A stretch of 64,000 nucleotides of DNA from positions 16,201 to 80,200 of the forward strand of contig JASANC010001008.1 in assembly GCA_030248135.1 (NCBI GenBank). Reading direction: 5' to 3'. Made by a program: the position numbers and the translations under genes. This DNA comes from Theristus sp. LFF4_11. Its lineage: Eukaryota; Nematoda; Chromadorea; Monhysterida; Xyalidae. The notes under the pieces were generated by a model that was not told the DNA's origin, ran no database searches, and worked only from the letters and a program-made list of their open reading frames with translations. The first letter of the stretch is position 1; the number at the start of each line of letters is the position of its first letter. This document shows positions 21,789 to 34,600 of this stretch, in pieces.

Positions 21789-24435
21789 TTTTGATGATTG
21801 CAATAATGTTTGCAAAATCTTCGCAGACCGCTACTTTACGTGAAAGTTTTATTCTTACCGGTAAATTGACATATCTTAGAATCACTAGAGTGTGCAAGTG
21901 CGTTTCAAATACTGAAGCAACAATTCGTTGACAAAATAAGACCGCCTTTTGATGGTTGAAAAAGGCTGACAGACAAAATTAGTGATGCATTTGAAAGACG
22001 GGAGAAAGAAATTTGAATTTGATTCGACAGGCGGCAAGACGTCCATTCAGTTTATTGTGAAACCTACGTCATTGTTCTTTTAGCTTTCTTAAAAAAATCG
22101 AAGAACAAAAAGTGCAGTGTTCAACATTCGATGTGCGCACGCACACACCAAGTACCCTGCGGAAATAATTTTAGCCGTCGTCTTTATCTCTTGCCTAAGG
22201 GCATGTAACCCGATTATCATAACCTCTTGCATAATGACCGTTGTTGTGTGTGCTCTAAAAATTCAAGTGAAAAAAGCCGCAACGGCGATAACAAAGTATA
22301 GCTGCGCTCATTCGCGTACAGATTACCAAAATTAGGTCAAAATTTTGATGCCACTCCACCCACACCGGAAATGCAAGAAATGCGTCCAAAAAATTCTCGG
22401 TTTCACCGCTGAAAATTGGTCTGTTTCGCGATTTCTTTCTGAAATTGTAAAAATCACAAATTCCTCTGTCCAGCTCACTGTTTTTGCTTCAGCTCAGCTT
22501 GAACCGCCATTCGATTGTGGTGCATCATCGTCAGACTGTCCTGTTGATGCTGATAGTCAGCAGCGGTGCTGAAAGAAAAAATGTTGTTCTGTATTGGGTG
22601 GCTTCACTTCTTTCTTTATAACCGCTTCCACTAAGAACTACTTGTATTTGCATTAAGTACAATGTATTACGCACGTGTCAGTTTTCTAAACCTGCCTCTT
22701 CAGCGGCATCCTGGAAAAACGAACGAAAAACTGCGCAACCGCCGGTCCCGAACGCGTCTAACTTCGAACGCAATGAAATTTGAATATGCCCACTCTAGCT
22801 AATATGTAATTGAATAATGACCAGCATAACGTGTTAAAGGCGATTTGACACAAATTTGTTCCTAAGTTAAATAGTTGAAAAGCGGATAAAAAGCGTTATT
22901 GGCCTACGGCATCGCAACACGGAACTACACATCAGGCGCGCATAACTAAAACGATATTATGTAATTTGGAATACAGTTGGTGAACAAGTGCATGCAGAAA
23001 AGGGAGAGTGGAAAATGTGCGCGCATATTGTGCAAAAAAGTGAAAAGTTCCGGTGGTTTTACATTATAAGCGCGCCTTTCGAGGTTTTAAAAGAAAGCCC
23101 ACACTTAATGCAATGGAATTAAGACGTTTTCTTTTTCTGCTGCGCACCAACCAAAAACTACGGTCGACAAAGCCCAACGGAGAGAGCTTTTGCTTCCAAC
23201 GGTTTTAAAACATCTGCAATTTGCGCATATATAACGAACCTTGAATTCTAGCATGCTGATTAGCAGCATCGAGCTGGCAGAACCAATCACAGAAGTGTGT
23301 GATCGATGAGTTCATCAGCACGGTAACGGTCGTGCATTAATTTGGTGTTTTTTACCATAGTTTTTTTCACTGGAAATGCGCAATGCAGAATGATCCTGTC
23401 AAGACCCGATATGGTAGAAACTGTGCCCCAAGTGAACCGGGAGTGCTAACATTCGACAGAAGTACGCTCAGTGAACAAAGATAAAAACGTTTGCATTTCA
23501 AGTCGAAAACATTTGTGCGAGCTTTTTTTCCACTGACCGGTGACTTCGATGTTTTTCGCCAGCTTCTATCGCAGGACTGTTACAATGCTGTTTGCTTGAA
23601 TTTCCTCGAGTCTCCTGCAAATGCAATGTACATATTTAGTTTTTATAGTTCTTTAGGTTATCAATTTTAAAATTTACTTTCCAGTTGTTCACTGTCCACC
23701 TTTGCGGACGCATTGAGTCGGAGTGCCAAAGGAAAAGATAATACAAAGTACGGTAAATATCTCGCTTTTTTAAACACACAAAACGTTTTGCACCATATAC
23801 GCAGGTGTGGTGATACGATGCAGTATGTTTTAATCACTGCTTTTAAAAACTATGCTTTTGAACGTTGTAAGAAGCGACATTGAAATTTTAGACAACTTCC
23901 ATGAATGCATGGGCTTCTGTGAAGTGGAATTCTTCACAGTTCGTTACTCGCGAAATAAACCTAATGAAACGTTGTTTAAGCATGCTGTGTGGTTTTAATG
24001 ATACAGACAGGCACACAGCACTTGAAATATGAAAGAGGATCTTGCATGAGAAAACTGCCACTATTTTTGCTCAACTGCTCGATCAGGCAATCAAAAAAAC
24101 GATTGATACTACGATTCTTTCACGATGAAGTTTTTTTCAGATCAAGATCCATCATGGTAGAAATGCGGCCTCGGCAAAAAAAGTTGCGTGCATTCGCAGC
24201 GAGATTTCATTCAGGACAGTCCAATATGACCCTATTGTTATCCTAAAAAAAAAACTCCGAGCAACGACGTGGGTGGCAAACAGGCTTGTTTGAGATGAGA
24301 TACGGTTGTCGTGATAAATACACGTATGTGACTAAGAGCAGTCCGGCAGCCACACTTTTTTGTCTTCAAAACAGTTGGCGAGAAACGCAATGGCAATTAA
24401 TGAAAAACCACAGTGATAAGAAACGCAACCATCTA
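21789..24435. other. AT-rich stretch without recognised genes
   Basis: ORFs of 60-85 codons occur but none has a recognisable domain or splice context. Just before the Helitron at 24436 there is a copy of a block starting AATTAATGAAAAACC that reappears twice beyond 28048. Otherwise I see nothing structured. Confidence 0.45.
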
Positions 24436-26644
24436 TCTATACTACTAAAACAGGAAGACCGTGTGTGTGTCTTAGCGTGTCAATTTTGGTCGATTTGAAT
24501 TGGCGCCAAGCTGTTCTAAATTTGTCATATATATATCATCATCTCTAGCTGCACTCCATTTTTAATGCAAGATTCATGAGAACTTTTACTCTCTATGTTC
24601 TGTAAAAAGTCCTAATCATCATCATTCTCATGCAATGAAAACAAACAATCGACCACTTTGATTGGCTTTTGTTGTTATTTGCCATCTATTATCTTTCTAA
24701 TTAAACGGGTACCAATCAATATGCGTTTGCACGCAACGATAGAGAAAATTTTTCATGGCTGTGCGGCAATTTGAAATCACCGAAACTTGACGTATTCTGT
24801 CGGCAGATTCGTGCAAAAAAATTGGGAAAAAAGCTAATCAGAATCTTTCCTCACTAAATAATTTTATTTTATATCGTATTCGAACTACGTTTGCGCGCGA
24901 CACATCTTTTCAGCTGTGCGGCTTTTCCACACATCATTCAACATTACTCCGCCTCCGTTACACGAAAAGATAGAACTTAAATCGAATTACAATAGCTAAC
25001 AAGAAGTAATTGATTGTTTCTGAGCAAAAAAATAGACTGTAGTTCCAGAAGATATAGATTGCAGCATCGACAAAGATGTGCCATGATCGACGGCGAAGCA
25101 GTGGAGCGGTCCACATACAATCGATCAATTTTTTAACGAGGGTAAAAGTTGAATGATTCTGATCAGCAGAGGTTTTTTAAAATAATTAGAACGGGAATTT
25201 TAAGCGAAGCAGTTGGGTGTTGCTGATCAAAAATTGTTTATCATACTTTTAACGGTCATGACAGTAAAATGTAACTCACTAAGAAGCTTAAAAGATTGCT
25301 TTTTGAACGGGATAATTGTTGCTGATCATACAAGATTGTTTTTGTTATACCGAACAAAAATGACAGCGAAATGCTGCTGACTGAATCAGATGGCATTCAA
25401 TTTTTTTAAATATTTTAAACCGGTATCAGCTGATTGTTGCTGATCAAACGACATGTTTTTTAATTTTTTTTGAACAGGAATAGCAAAGATTGATTTTTGA
25501 TGCTTTGAGCGGGAATGACTGTTAATTGTCGCTCATCATCAAAAGATTGTTTTCTGATACCTTAAACGGGAATGATTTTTTTAATATTTTGAACGGGAAT
25601 AGCATTTGAGTGTTGCTGATCAAAGATTATTTTATTATACTTTTAACGGTCATGACAGTGAAATGAAACTGACTAAAAAGATTGACAGATTTTGATTTTG
25701 ATTTTGAACGGGATTTCAAAAAGATTTTGAACATGATAGTTGTTGCTGATCATAATACAATATTGTTTTTGTTATACTGAAAAGAAAAGAAAGCGAAATG
25801 CAGCTGACTAAAACAGATTGCTTTTAGTTTTTTTAATATTTTAAACCGGTATCGGTTGATTGTTCCAGATCAAACGACGTTTTTTTTTAATTTTTTTTTG
25901 ATCAGGAATGGTAGTTGAACGACATTTGACGACATGGAAAAGCTGACAAAACAAGATTGATTTTTGATCTTTTGAGGGAATGGCTGTTAATTGTCGCTGA
26001 TCAAAGAACATTTTTGATACTTTAAACGGGAATGACAGTGGAATACAAAAAAGAATGAAACTACAATTAAGCGATATTGAAGAAGGTAACAAATCAGAGT
26101 TTATCTTGATACTTTAAATGGCAGTTGTTTGTTGCTGATTAAAAAAGATTGTTTTTCATATTTTGAATGGCAATGCAGTTATGATTGTGTTGCTACTGTT
26201 GCTTGCAGATCAAAGAATATTTACGCTGAATTAAAAAAAAACAGCGGTTCTCATCAAAATGATTGGCAAGTTGAAAAATAGTATCTGTGGCTCTGAATGA
26301 TGCTGAAACAGCATTAACCAAACCACATAGTAATAAGTGATACGGTGACTAAATCAGGTTACGATTGAATCGACAGCAATAAAATCAGCAAAATCACATA
26401 CTTGACAAAAAACACTGTTTTCAAAAAACTGAAATGCTATGATTTTCAAAAAGTAGAAGCATCGACGGATACGAGTTCTTTAAAAATGAACGTTCATTTC
26501 TACGGTAAATCAACAACAGTCGGTTGAAGCAGCTCAAAATCAAAATGCAATGCAAAATGCAAAGGTCAAAAAGCGAAAATCCACTCAAAAATAATAATTG
26601 TAGTTATCAGCTAACCGTGCCGTAGGCACGGGTCAATTTGCTAG
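24436..26644 (+). mobile_element. Non-autonomous Helitron-like element 1
   Basis: The 5' end TCTATACTACTAAAAC follows an A and is typical of Helitron 5' termini. The 3' end has the hairpin CCGTGCC-GTA-GGCACGG, a nine-base spacer and CTAG at 26641-26644, followed by T. There are no terminal inverted repeats or target duplication, as expected. The interior at 25140-26240 is built of decayed repeats around TTGCTGATCA and TTTGAACGGGAAT. No Rep/helicase ORF is present. Confidence 0.75.
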
Positions 26645-28048
26645 TATTATTAAATTTACAAAGTGTCTGTGCGTGGCACTTTTTTGCAATTTGAATTGGC
26701 GCCCATTTTTGCTACTTATGAAAACTCCATCTCAATTTCCTTAACCTATTTTTTAATTAATGCCTGTTGAGATTGTTTTTTTCAAAACGTCGCTCTTCAT
26801 AGCTGGAGTCATCATGATACTCTTTGGTCAACAGAGACAGTTCAGCGCAGCATAGGCAAATGGAAGCGTGGCTGATCAAAACTTGATGATCGACTGGGAA
26901 AGATGTAACAAAACCGTCTTTGAAAAAAGTTTGAACTTTTTTGTTTCTAAAAAACGGGTTGCAAAACGCGCATCGACATCGGCATTGCAAGTTGCACTTT
27001 GAATTCAAAACAAGTAAAGTTCATTGAAATTGATACTTCATGTTTCACGTAACGTAAATTCATACGTAACGCACGATGGTCAACTGGCAATTGTTGCTGC
27101 TCAAAACTTGACGAGCGACTGCGAAAGATGTAACAAAACCGTCTCTGAAAAAAGTTTAATTAAAAAGTTTTTAATTGGGTCGAAATGGTATTTACCATTC
27201 ATTTTCACTTTGCAAAATGTTTGGGTCATGTTGGGGTATTTTATATATAAACGGGTAAAAAGAAGCAATGACTGCAAAACGAAATTATAAACGTCACTTT
27301 TTTGTTTCTTCTATTCATTTTCGCTTTAGAAAAAAGGCTTGGCTTATGTTAGGGTTATCGGGTAAACTTTTTAAAACGGGTAATTTTTAATGAAAAAAAC
27401 GTTAATTTTTATATTTTTTATTCAATCTTACTTAACTTACAAAAATGCTTGACTTAGGTTAGGGTGAACGGGTAAAAATAGCAAAATCATAAACTTCGCA
27501 TTTTCACTTTGCAAAAAAGGCTTAGCTTAGGTAAACGGGTCAAAGAAGCATTAGCTTTTTAAAACGGGTAATTAAAAAAACGTTAATTTTTATGTTTTTA
27601 TTCAATCTTACTTCACATACAAAAAGGGTTGACTTAGGTTAGGGTGAACGGGGAAAAAATAGCAAAATCATAAACTTCGCATTTTCACTTTACAAAAAAA
27701 TGCTTGGCTTAGGTAAACGGGTAAAAAAGCATTAGCTTTTTAAAACGGGTAAATGAAAAAAAACGTTAGTTTTTATATTTTTTATTCAATTTTACTTCAC
27801 TTACAAAAAGGCTTGCCTTCGGTTAGGGTAAACGGGTAAAAATAGCAAAATCATAAACTTCGCATGTTTAATTTATTTAAATACATTAAAAAATATTGTA
27901 TTGTAGGCGACTTAACGGCAGCACAAGGTAAATTTTCTTCAGGGTTATTATTCAGTAAACGTTACTGTTTTTTCTTTCTAAGTCAATGCCACTTCACCAA
28001 AAAGGCTTGGCATTGATTAAGCCACATACGCTCGGGTCAATTGGCTAG
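26645..28048 (+). mobile_element. Helitron-like element 2, head-to-tail with element 1
   Basis: Its first 60 bases (TATTATTAAATTTACAAAG, then GTGTCTGTGCGTGGCAC, then TTTGAATTGGCGCC) match the start of element 1 and begin exactly at element 1's 3' end. It finishes CGGGTCAATTGGCTAG at 28045-28048 but has lost the hairpin. About 27300-27870 is a tandem array of roughly three units of 180-185 bp containing GGCTTGACTTAGG and AACGGGTAAA. Confidence 0.7.
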
Positions 28049-28683
28049 TAATTAATGAAAACCACAGTGATAAGAAACGCGACCGCAATTAATAAAAAAC
28101 CACAGTGATAAAATCGTGCACTAAATCCTGGTCACACTGACACCGCACAAGAAGACATAAAAGAGCTGTTGCAATGGTGGTAAATCCTAAAAAGAAAACT
28201 TTTAGCAATTCAGAAACTTTTACCCTCCCTCATTGAAAAGTCTACCTATTTGAGTCAACGTCTTTTTGAATTGCACAAATATACTGCCCTGCTTAAGGTT
28301 CAACACGTGTCAGATAATTGCTTTTATTTTGGTCCCGCGCCTCAATGCACACATAAATGGGTAAGTCTCATGCGCGACGCGGGAATTCAAAATTGGCAAA
28401 GGGATCCGAGACCCCTAAATAAGGCCGGGTCACTTAGGCTATTCTCAATTACCACATAAAGATTGAAACTAGTTTTTTTCACGTCCACAACCGCATTGAG
28501 TGGCAGGTCTTAATGAAAAGATAATAGTTAACCAAAGGTCAAAAATGTAAAAAAACGTTTTCTGAAGTGTCGTGAAAACAATTTGCAAACGATTGTAAAA
28601 ACCCAACAATCAAACTTTTGTGAAATTACCACTTTTTGGCAAAAAACAAGGAATGCCACGACTAAAAAATGAATAACCTTTAC
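28049..28683. other. Stretch between Helitrons and the GPCR-like gene
   Basis: It begins with two copies of the AATTAATGAAAACC block found left of element 1. The plus ORF 28250-28459 and minus read-through 28528-28683 show nothing recognisable. The final exon of the GPCR gene should lie here but is not identified. Confidence 0.4.
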
Positions 28684-31600
28684 CTCGAAGACCTCCGAGG
28701 CGTATTCACTACTTTCGTCGAGCGATACCGGCTCACTGATGAACTTGTCATACTCTTCGTCTGCTTGCGTTTTTGGTTCGCCTCTGAAAAATACAAAACC
28801 TTCAGTTGAACACTCTCGTATGTGGAGTACTGAAATACGGTATTTGTTCAAATAAAGGATGAACCTTTGACCATGCGGTTCAAATTTTGTTCAAATAAAC
28901 CCATGCGGTTGACAAGTGGCCCTTTTTTGACAGAACACTCTGGGCGTGCGAGTTTTTGTTAGCTCGAACTTTTTTGTCGAATCTGCTGGTCCACTGTATT
29001 GTGCCTCCGCGATGAGAAAAAAACAAAACATTCAAAGAACAGAACATTCAAAAACAAAAAAACATTCAAGAAACAAAACCGCATACGCGAACCGTTTTTG
29101 CGTAGTCACTCTCACTACTGTGGCTACTTTATAAAAACTGTGGCAAACCCACTGTGGCCGAACAAACCACACAGAGAAAAATACGGGCGGGTGCGCGTGG
29201 ATACCGAAGGTACGGTTTCGATGAAGACATCCGTCCAGGTATGTTATAAACACCGACATACATAAGTCTATTATAAACATGTTGTATAAGCGCTTCTTCG
29301 TTTATTGGCTCCTTGACAATGTAGGCGGAGTGTTAGAGGGCGGGAAGCGAATGTATTCAATATTTTTTGACGCTGTCAAAAAATCCACCCTCGTTTATAA
29401 ACGCCCGTTTATCAAGTCTTTTTTGTTTAACCATGGTTGACTACACAAACGATCATTTTTTGCTTTTGAAAACTTTGCTGCAGCCGCGTATGTTCTGCAG
29501 TCCGCACGAATTTTAGCATCTGCACCTGCATCTGCATGCCCCTACATCTGCATCCATTTTTGTCGCGTGGAAGTTTGATGAATTTTATGGCGAGAATGAA
29601 ATAATGTAAATCCCGAACAATAAACAGTGGTTCGCCTATTTACACTGTAGAAGGAAAACATTTGAAAAAAGATGCAGGCATCATTGAAAAAGAAAATTAC
29701 GGTATTAAATGTAACCGCTAAAAAAATTTTAAATAACAAAAATTTGATAATCAAAAATGCAAAAGATGAATCGAAATTATCGCATTCAAAAATACATGCG
29801 GTTGGTTACGCACGTAACATCGATGGTCAGTCACTCCCCTAAAACCACTAAGATATAACCGTAAAGTAACAGAAAGTCCAATAAATACCGGGTAACCGTG
29901 AAAAACGAAACTTTAAACAGGCACATTTACTCTAATATACGTTCACTCAGTCGAAAGCACAAACGATTTCGTATAATTCAACAGCGATCGTTTCCCTTGA
30001 AAGTACCCAACAAAAGTGCGCACAATCGTGTAACATTGCTGTCGAAATTTTCCGCTCGCAAAGCAATACAACAAAAAGCAGACACTGCCATCCAGCAATG
30101 ACAGTTGCTCGAGAATTTCGCCGATCATGAAATACACGGTGAAGTAGATGTCGCCGGGGTGGAAGGCAGCCATCAACGCAAAGACGGCCTGCGGAACTTC
30201 GAAGACGGCCAACACGCTAAGCGCTGAGAGCATCAGGGTCGTCGTTACACCACCGAAAGCGGCCTGCACAAATGCGATGTTCATGAAGGCTGTCCGACTA
30301 CTACTAGTACTGAGAAGACACCGTTTTCAAGAACAGGTTTGTTTGAAACCAAAAGTTCTTGAGCTCTTGAAAGTGCTGAGGTATAGCGGCAGAACAACAC
30401 ATTTTCATTGAAATACCGGTGGACCGCTTCCCTTGTGCGCGCCTCAGCGCGCGCGTCCATGAATGTGCACATGCTCTAAGACGTGACGCTCGTTCATGAA
30501 TGTGCCCATGCTCTAAAACGTGACGCATGTCCATGAATGTGCACATGTTCTAAGACGTGACGTGTGTCCATGAATGGGCACATGCTCTAAAACGTGACGC
30601 ATGTCCATGAATGTGCACATGTTCTAAGACGTGACGTGTGTCCATGAATGTGCACATGTTCTGAAACGTGACGCGTGTCCATGAATGTGCACATGTTCTA
30701 AGACGTGACGTGTGTCCATGAATGGGCACATGCTCTAAAACGTGACGCATGTCCATGAATGTGCACATGTTCTAAGACGTGACGTGTGTCCATGAATGTG
30801 CACATGTTCTGAAACGTGACGCGTGTCCATGAATGTGCACATGTTCTAAAACGTGACGCTCGTTCATGAATGTGCCCATGCTCTAAAACGTGACGCGTGT
30901 CCATCAATGTGCACATGTTCTGAGACGTGACGCTCGTCCATGAATGTGCCCATGCTCTAAAACGTGACGCACGTCCATGAATGTGCACATGTTCTAAGAC
31001 GTGACGTGTGTCCATGAATGGGCACATGCTCTAAAACGTGACGCATGTCCATGAATGTGCACATGTTCTAAGACGTGACGTGTGTCCATGAATGTGCACA
31101 TGTTCTGAAACGTGACGCGTGTCCATGAATGTGCACATGTTCTAAAACGTGACGCATGTCCATGAATGTGCACATGTTCTAAGACGTGACGTGTGTCCAT
31201 GAATGTGCACATGTTCTGAAACGTGACGCGTGTCCATGAATGTGCCCATGCTCTAAAACGTGACGCATGTCCATGAATGTGCACATGTTCTAAGACGTGA
31301 CGTGTGTCCATGAATGGGCACATGCTCTAAAACGTGACGCATGTCCATGAATGTGCACATGTTCTAAGACGTGACGCGTGTCCATGAATGTGCACATGTT
31401 CTAAAACGTGACGCGTGTCCATGAATGTGCACATGTTCTGAGACGTGACGCGACATGTTGTAATGCTTCATGTGGTTTTATGGTTGCTAACGTACGTATC
31501 GCTGTGTGTACACCAGCACCAGCGACAAAAAGGTGTTGTCTTCCGTTGATTTTCACCCTTTTTGCTAAACTCTAGTGGCAGGATAAACTGTCTGTGCCGT

Positions 31601-34600
31601 GAGTCGTTGCCTTTGCCAGAGAAAGGGACCTTACGTTCCCCAATGCCTCTGCGATACACTTTGTCCTGGGCAAACCAGTATCAGCCATCTGAAGTCTGAT
31701 CGTTATTTTAGTGGTTTTAGTGGTCGTTAAATGCCCGAAATACCGCAATTGTTAAGCGGCATTCATACAATGTTTTTTAAGCACGCGCGGCTATTAAACA
31801 CTGCAAAAGTTTTAATTGTCTACAAAGAACATGTGCAACTGAAATAATGAATAAACGGCGCAAAAATATGGCTCTTATGTACTTGTATCCGTGTGTCCAT
31901 CCGAGACTTGAAAAGAGTTGTCGAGACAAGTCTCTCACTGCTTACACAAAGCCATATTCCTCCTTTTATATGCGTCTCCCGCATTTTTAGATAATATTCT
32001 GACTTTTAAATAAGTCCCGAAGGTCGGACCAAATTCACATCTCGTTGGTCACACATCTTCTAAACCCCGGATAACTGAGGTTTTTCATTTTTCTTTTTTT
32101 GGGTCGATTTCGCCTTTGCTATTTCTAGGGCCGATTCGCCCGACATCGTCACGATTTAGTACCTAGAATTGCTCACATAAGAAAACTGACCCAAAACCCG
32201 TCATCGGCGCAATGAATTACCATGGACAACACAGTTTTCTTGTTTTTTGCGTTTGGACCGATTTCGCTAGTTTCCACGGCGGTTCGCCCGAAATCGTCAC
32301 GATTCAGTACGTAGAGTTGCTCACATAAAAAAACTAACCCAACATCCGTGATCACCGCATTGAATTACCCTAGGAAACACCTTTTTCTTATTTTTCGTTT
32401 CTGGACCGATTTCGCCAATTTCCACGGCCGATTCGCCCGAAATCGTCATGATTCAGTATCTAGAGTTGCTCACATAAAAAAAACTAACCCAAAATCCGTA
32501 ATCAGCGCATTGAATTATCCTGGAAAACACCGTTTTCTCATTTTTTTGTTTTTGGACCGATTTCACCAATTTCCACGGCCGATTCGCCCGAAATCGTAAC
32601 GACTTTAGTTAGTTACCTGCTATTCCTTTAATTTTTAAAAGAAATAAAGGTCAAATTTAAACTCTCCGTTGTTGGTTACCCCTAGAAACTTTTTGATTTA
32701 TCAAATAACGGTTTGTTCCATGCGCAGAAAGCGCAAATACACTTAAAAATGAGCATTTTCCGTCATGTTGTATAAAAAGGCAAAATTTAAGCCTTCAGAA
32801 GCATCAGAAAAAAAAATGAATGCGAAATTTGAAAATCCCGAACATTTTTACCCTAGGAAATGTTTTTATCACAACAGTTCGAAGTTTCTTTATATCACTG
32901 AAACTGCGAACACATTTTATGACATAGTCGAAAAAAAGGGGTTTAGAAGAATAATTTTTTTCACGTTCAGAATTGATAAAATACGCACACAGCGTGTGTA
33001 GAAGATCACCACGAAAAAATTTCTCGTGCACACAGTGTATCTGTGGATTGTCTGCCTGTGTGCCGCAGAAAAAAATCTCAGCTCCTTTTATGTTCACAGA
33101 GCGAGGCAAAGTAAGTTTGAAATTTACGCGCGAGCGACAGACGGGCCATATTATGCCGCATCCGCTGTCCGCTCCGCTCTGCTTCGCTCGCGAATGGGCA
33201 TGATTTTAGTTGACAATTTTGACTCACAAAAATTTCACCGCAGTTTTCACTTACTATCGTTTCACACTGTACATGTGCAACGTGCAACGTTTGAAACATG
33301 GCAAATAGATGTTTGTTGTTGCTTTCATTGTTGTGATGATGAAGCGGAAATGGTGGAGCAGTTGTTGATTGGTTGTAGTTTTGAATGATTGGCAGAAACT
33401 CCTCGAACCACTGAAGCACTGCGGACCGATTCGACTCGCTGATTGGTGGCTCTGAGAACTGCGCCTGCTCTACAGGCCACTGGCGCAACGTCCCCGAAAG
33501 ACCGACGAGCACCTGAAGGCTGCTGATTGTAGCTGAAAAAGAACATAAAACTGGCGCCCGAGTTTGCATCGCTGATTGATGTATGTATTGCTGACATCGC
33601 AGATTATTGCGCGTGACTGGAATCTGCAAAAAAACATGTGACAACTTTAGAGAAACCCACTGTCCACACGGACACACCTAACATGAGCGTCACTTTCAGC
33701 GTCGGTCGCGCGCACAACTGCGCGTAGATGCGGCGACTGACGGCGCACTCCGGGCGTAACACGGCCAAGCGAACCGAGGCCATGTAGACGGCAAGCCAGA
33801 GGCGCAACGCGTGCAGCACGTACGCGATCTGATGCTGTATGAACGCGCACAGCATCCAGCCGAACGTCATCAGTGACTCGTGGCAGACGCTGCAAAAACT
33901 TGCGCTGTGTGAACATTGTTGCTCACGCACATTTTTAAATTACACTTTGAAAGCACTTTTAATCTTTAAAAAAAAATAAAAACTATCTTAAAATTAGCTT
34001 CAATCTTAAAAGAGCAAATCTCAAAAAATTACCGTCCTGGGTTTAAAAGAGTGAAGGTGCGTTCATGAAACAGTTTTGACTTAGTGACGCTTAGCTAAAC
34101 ATTAAAACTATGCGTTCATGAAAAACAAATAGCGTTAGCAACGATACAGCGTATTGCTCAGCGCACACCGAATTTTCCGCGTCTAGCGTGTGTGAAACTG
34201 TCTTCCAATTTCCGCGTGCAAACACGGATAATTCCAGTCACAGTGAACGAAACAACGTATGATAACAATAAACACGCACACGTCGGAATTGCGATTGAAA
34301 TGCCACGAGAAGACGAGCGTGCTGGCCGTCACGATCGCGTCGCACACGGCCATCGCCGACAGCAGCGAGCTGACCAGCGAACGCATCTGGCGTCGCACCA
34401 GCACCGCCACCGTCGCCGTGTTCAGCAGCAACGCGGACACGCAGATCGACAGCTGCAGTGTACACCCGACACACGGCATGTTGCGCAATGCATGCGCTTG
34501 TTGGTGTTCGTGTTGGTGTTGGCATTTTTAGGCGATGTTTTTAGCCAGGGCTAACCCAGAAAAGCGTACAGAACGCCATTCAGTAGGGCGCCCATCGAGT

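Noticed and set aside
29168..29240. Plus-strand exon ending at CAG/GTATGT
   Set aside because: It has a good donor, but no phase-compatible partner exon or domain was found.
30698..31323. 109-aa His/Ser/Thr-rich proteins on the minus strand
   Set aside because: They are by-products of the 37-bp minisatellite; identical frames recur every 296 bp.
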